From assembly GCA_038533575.1 (NCBI GenBank), contig JBCAYL010000001.1:2288001-2352000 (forward strand): 64,000 bases of DNA, given 5' to 3'. Source of the stretch: Pseudomonadota bacterium (GTDB lineage Bacteria > Pseudomonadota > Alphaproteobacteria > Rhodobacterales > Rhodobacteraceae). Below the pieces are notes generated by a model, which saw only the letters and a program-made list of their open reading frames with translations, had not been told where the DNA came from and searched no databases. The translations under genes and the position numbers were made by a program. Every line of letters begins with the position of its first letter. The first letter of the stretch is position 1. Shown piece after piece: positions 62,303 through 64,000 of this stretch.

Positions 62303-63100
62303 TCATTCGCGCCAGTGCTCCTCGACCCAAGGGGCGGGCAGGCCATAATCCTGCAGCCTCTTGAGAGGCTGCTTCTGCTTGAGCGCATGCCGGATGTAGG
62401 TCCAAGGGCCCATGGCTGGGGTCTGCGCATTGACTTGACCGTTCGCGGCTTCCGGCGGATTGGGCCCGCCGGCGAAGATCACGACGCGGCAATCGAGGGG
62501 CAATCGGGGCGGCTTAAAAAAGTTCAGCGGCAGGGTCGGGATGCATTCGATGCGGAAATGCTTCATCCAGGCTTTCGGCCAATAATCGATCCCGCCCGGC
62601 GCATTCTCGGCGACGAAGAATTGCTCGAAGCGGTATCGGTCGGCCGTGCCCTGCGGATCGGCGGCGAACATGTCCTGCAGAGGCGCGAGCTTCCCCACTG
62701 GGGCGCGATAGATCGACGTCTGCCCGCGCTTGAGCGGCCATTTCGCGGCGTTCAGGCCAAGGATCACCTGATCGGGATTGCCATACTCGAAGAACGGGTC
62801 GAGCGACCCGGTGATCAGCACGTCGAGATCGATGAAGAGAAAGTTGCCCTCAAGGTCGCCGAGCGCGGGTGCCCACAGTCGAGACTTGGGCCATTTACCA
62901 GGCGTGTTGACGGGAAGCTTGCCGCCGGGGATCGGCGGTAGATCGAAACACTCTACCTCGTCCCGGACCTGCTCGCGCGTGTCGGTGAACGCAACAAAAC
63001 GGAAAGGCGGCGTGATGTTGCGCGCCACCATGGCATAGAGCCGGTTAATGTAGGGGGCGCCGTATTTCTTGCCCCAATTGATGCAAACGACGTTCTTCAT
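62303..63100 (-). CDS. Glycosyltransferase-like protein
   Basis: A 265-residue protein with GNFLFIDLDVLITGS: the D91-L-D93 metal motif of GT-A glycosyltransferases after a nucleotide-sugar-type N-terminus (MKNVVCINWGKKYGAPY). It resembles the small family of GT8/GT32-like enzymes of unknown acceptor. ATG 63100 is preferred over 63133 because the fold begins there. It lies downstream of the rRNA operon terminator. Confidence 0.75.
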   Translation of the reverse strand: MKNVVCINWGKKYGAPYINRLYAMVARNITPPFRFVAFTDTREQVRDEVECFDLPPIPGGKLPVNTPGKWPKSRLWAPALGDLEGNFLFIDLDVLITGSLDPFFEYGNPDQVILGLNAAKWPLKRGQTSIYRAPVGKLAPLQDMFAADPQGTADRYRFEQFFVAENAPGGIDYWPKAWMKHFRIECIPTLPLNFFKPPRLPLDCRVVIFAGGPNPPEAANGQVNAQTPAMGPWTYIRHALKQKQPLKRLQDYGLPAPWVEEHWRE

Positions 63101-63142
63101 GGGGCGCGTTCTACGCTTAGCGGTGTGAGACATGAAGACACG

Positions 63143-63165
63143 AAAAAGCCGCCCGAGGGGCGGCT
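63143..63165 (-). terminator. Terminator of the rRNA operon
   Basis: An 8-bp GC-rich stem AGCCGCCC/GGGCGGCT with a three-base loop, followed on the minus strand by TTTTT. It lies about 45 bases after the 5S 3' end and closes the rRNA operon. Confidence 0.8.
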
Positions 63166-63210
63166 CAAGCTTCGGTACATCGTCAGAGAGATACGAGAGT
63201 TTCTTACTAG

Positions 63211-63327
63211 GTTTGGCGATGACCTACTCTCCCACGCCTTAAGACGCAGTACCATCGGCGCTACGGCACTTAACGGCCAGGTTCGGGATGGGGGCTGGGT
63301 GTTTTGCTCGCGCTATGATCACCAAAC
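63211..63327 (-). rRNA. rrf: 5S ribosomal RNA
   Basis: A 117-base RNA on the minus strand. The ends GTTTGG/CCAAAC pair, and internal blocks GATCATAGCGCGAGCAAAAC, CCCATCCCGAACCTGG and GTGGGAGAGTAGGTCATCGC follow alphaproteobacterial 5S rRNA. It lies about 90 bases after the 23S rRNA. Confidence 0.93.
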
Positions 63328-63414
63328 CGAGAAAGAAACTCGCTTTGGATCATCAGATCCAAGTCCAAGTACACTGCGTGTATGCTTCCGACCCGGTAGA
63401 ACTGGCTTCTACTG

Positions 63415-64000
<586 letters not shown>

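Noticed and set aside
60790-62430. A 546-residue open frame on the minus strand
   Set aside because: It is antisense to the SBP56 gene and its membrane partner, both with clear family or membrane signatures.

Overview
The window looks like a chromosomal segment of an alphaproteobacterium of the family Rhodobacteraceae (Roseobacter-type). The support is high G+C, dense genes with many 4-base ATGA/GTGA overlaps, a one-helix aa3-type cytochrome oxidase subunit IV gene, an FrcBCA sugar transporter very close to rhizobial FrcB, a MoeA with a fused N-terminal domain, and an initiator tRNA plus rRNA operon of alphaproteobacterial type. The genus cannot be named from the sequence alone. No insertion sequence, prophage or CRISPR array was seen. 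Most of the window is core metabolism.

Layout. 0-5 kb: the 3' end of an EAL-domain gene, phaA-phaB (polyhydroxybutyrate precursors), a 47-residue gene, a LysR regulator with an EamA permease, and a DUF465 gene. 5-11.3 kb: a tRNA methyltransferase, a DUF2007 gene, a polyprenyl diphosphate synthase, an IspE-like protein that has lost its kinase motifs, a TPR protein and ETF-ubiquinone oxidoreductase. 11.4-13.8 kb: a small outer-membrane barrel, greA and a membrane coiled-coil protein. 13.8-18.4 kb: a tightly overlapping molybdenum-cofactor operon fdhD-mobA-mobB-moeA(fusion)-acetyltransferase. 18.4-26 kb: azlCD, a lipoprotein, cytochrome oxidase subunit IV, an ACT protein, a metallo-hydrolase, a DmdC-like acyl-CoA dehydrogenase, a Sua5-type t6A enzyme, AlgH and a DsbD-N-like exported protein.

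26-32.3 kb: an RND efflux pump with adaptor, then moaB and a uracil-DNA glycosylase. 32.3-35.7 kb: pyrB, an unknown membrane-anchored protein, a dihydroorotase-like protein without metal ligands (PyrC' type) and plsY. 35.7-42.5 kb: gshA, mtfA, rsmE, ubiA and a BON/OmpA protein. 42.6-46 kb: moaE, moaD, pgsA and uvrC, preceded by a markedly AT-rich stretch. 46.2-48.9 kb: a pteridine-reductase-like SDR, a Ca/Na antiporter, a 57-residue membrane zinc-ribbon protein and an S49 peptidase. 49-50 kb: a low-G+C phosphotransferase gene that looks acquired. 50-57.7 kb: an ABC-2 exporter, xylB, frcBCA and a divergent ROK regulator with a candidate operator. 57.7-64 kb: tRNA-fMet, a methyltransferase, a histidine phosphatase, an Fpg/Nei glycosylase, an SBP56/methanethiol-oxidase-like gene with a membrane partner, a glycosyltransferase-like gene, 5S rRNA and the 3' part of 23S rRNA.

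Themes. Seven Moco genes (moaB, moaD, moaE, moeA, mobA, mobB, fdhD) lie at three sites and imply bis-MGD enzymes such as formate dehydrogenase. ETF-QO, DmdC-like dehydrogenase, PhaAB and the SBP56-type protein suggest a heterotroph that oxidises acyl-CoA and organic sulfur compounds. The most unusual observations are two enzymes with intact reading frames but missing catalytic residues (IspE-like and PyrC-like), the fusion MoeA, an initiator tRNA with an A:U pair where three G:C pairs are the rule, and the SBP56-membrane protein pair.
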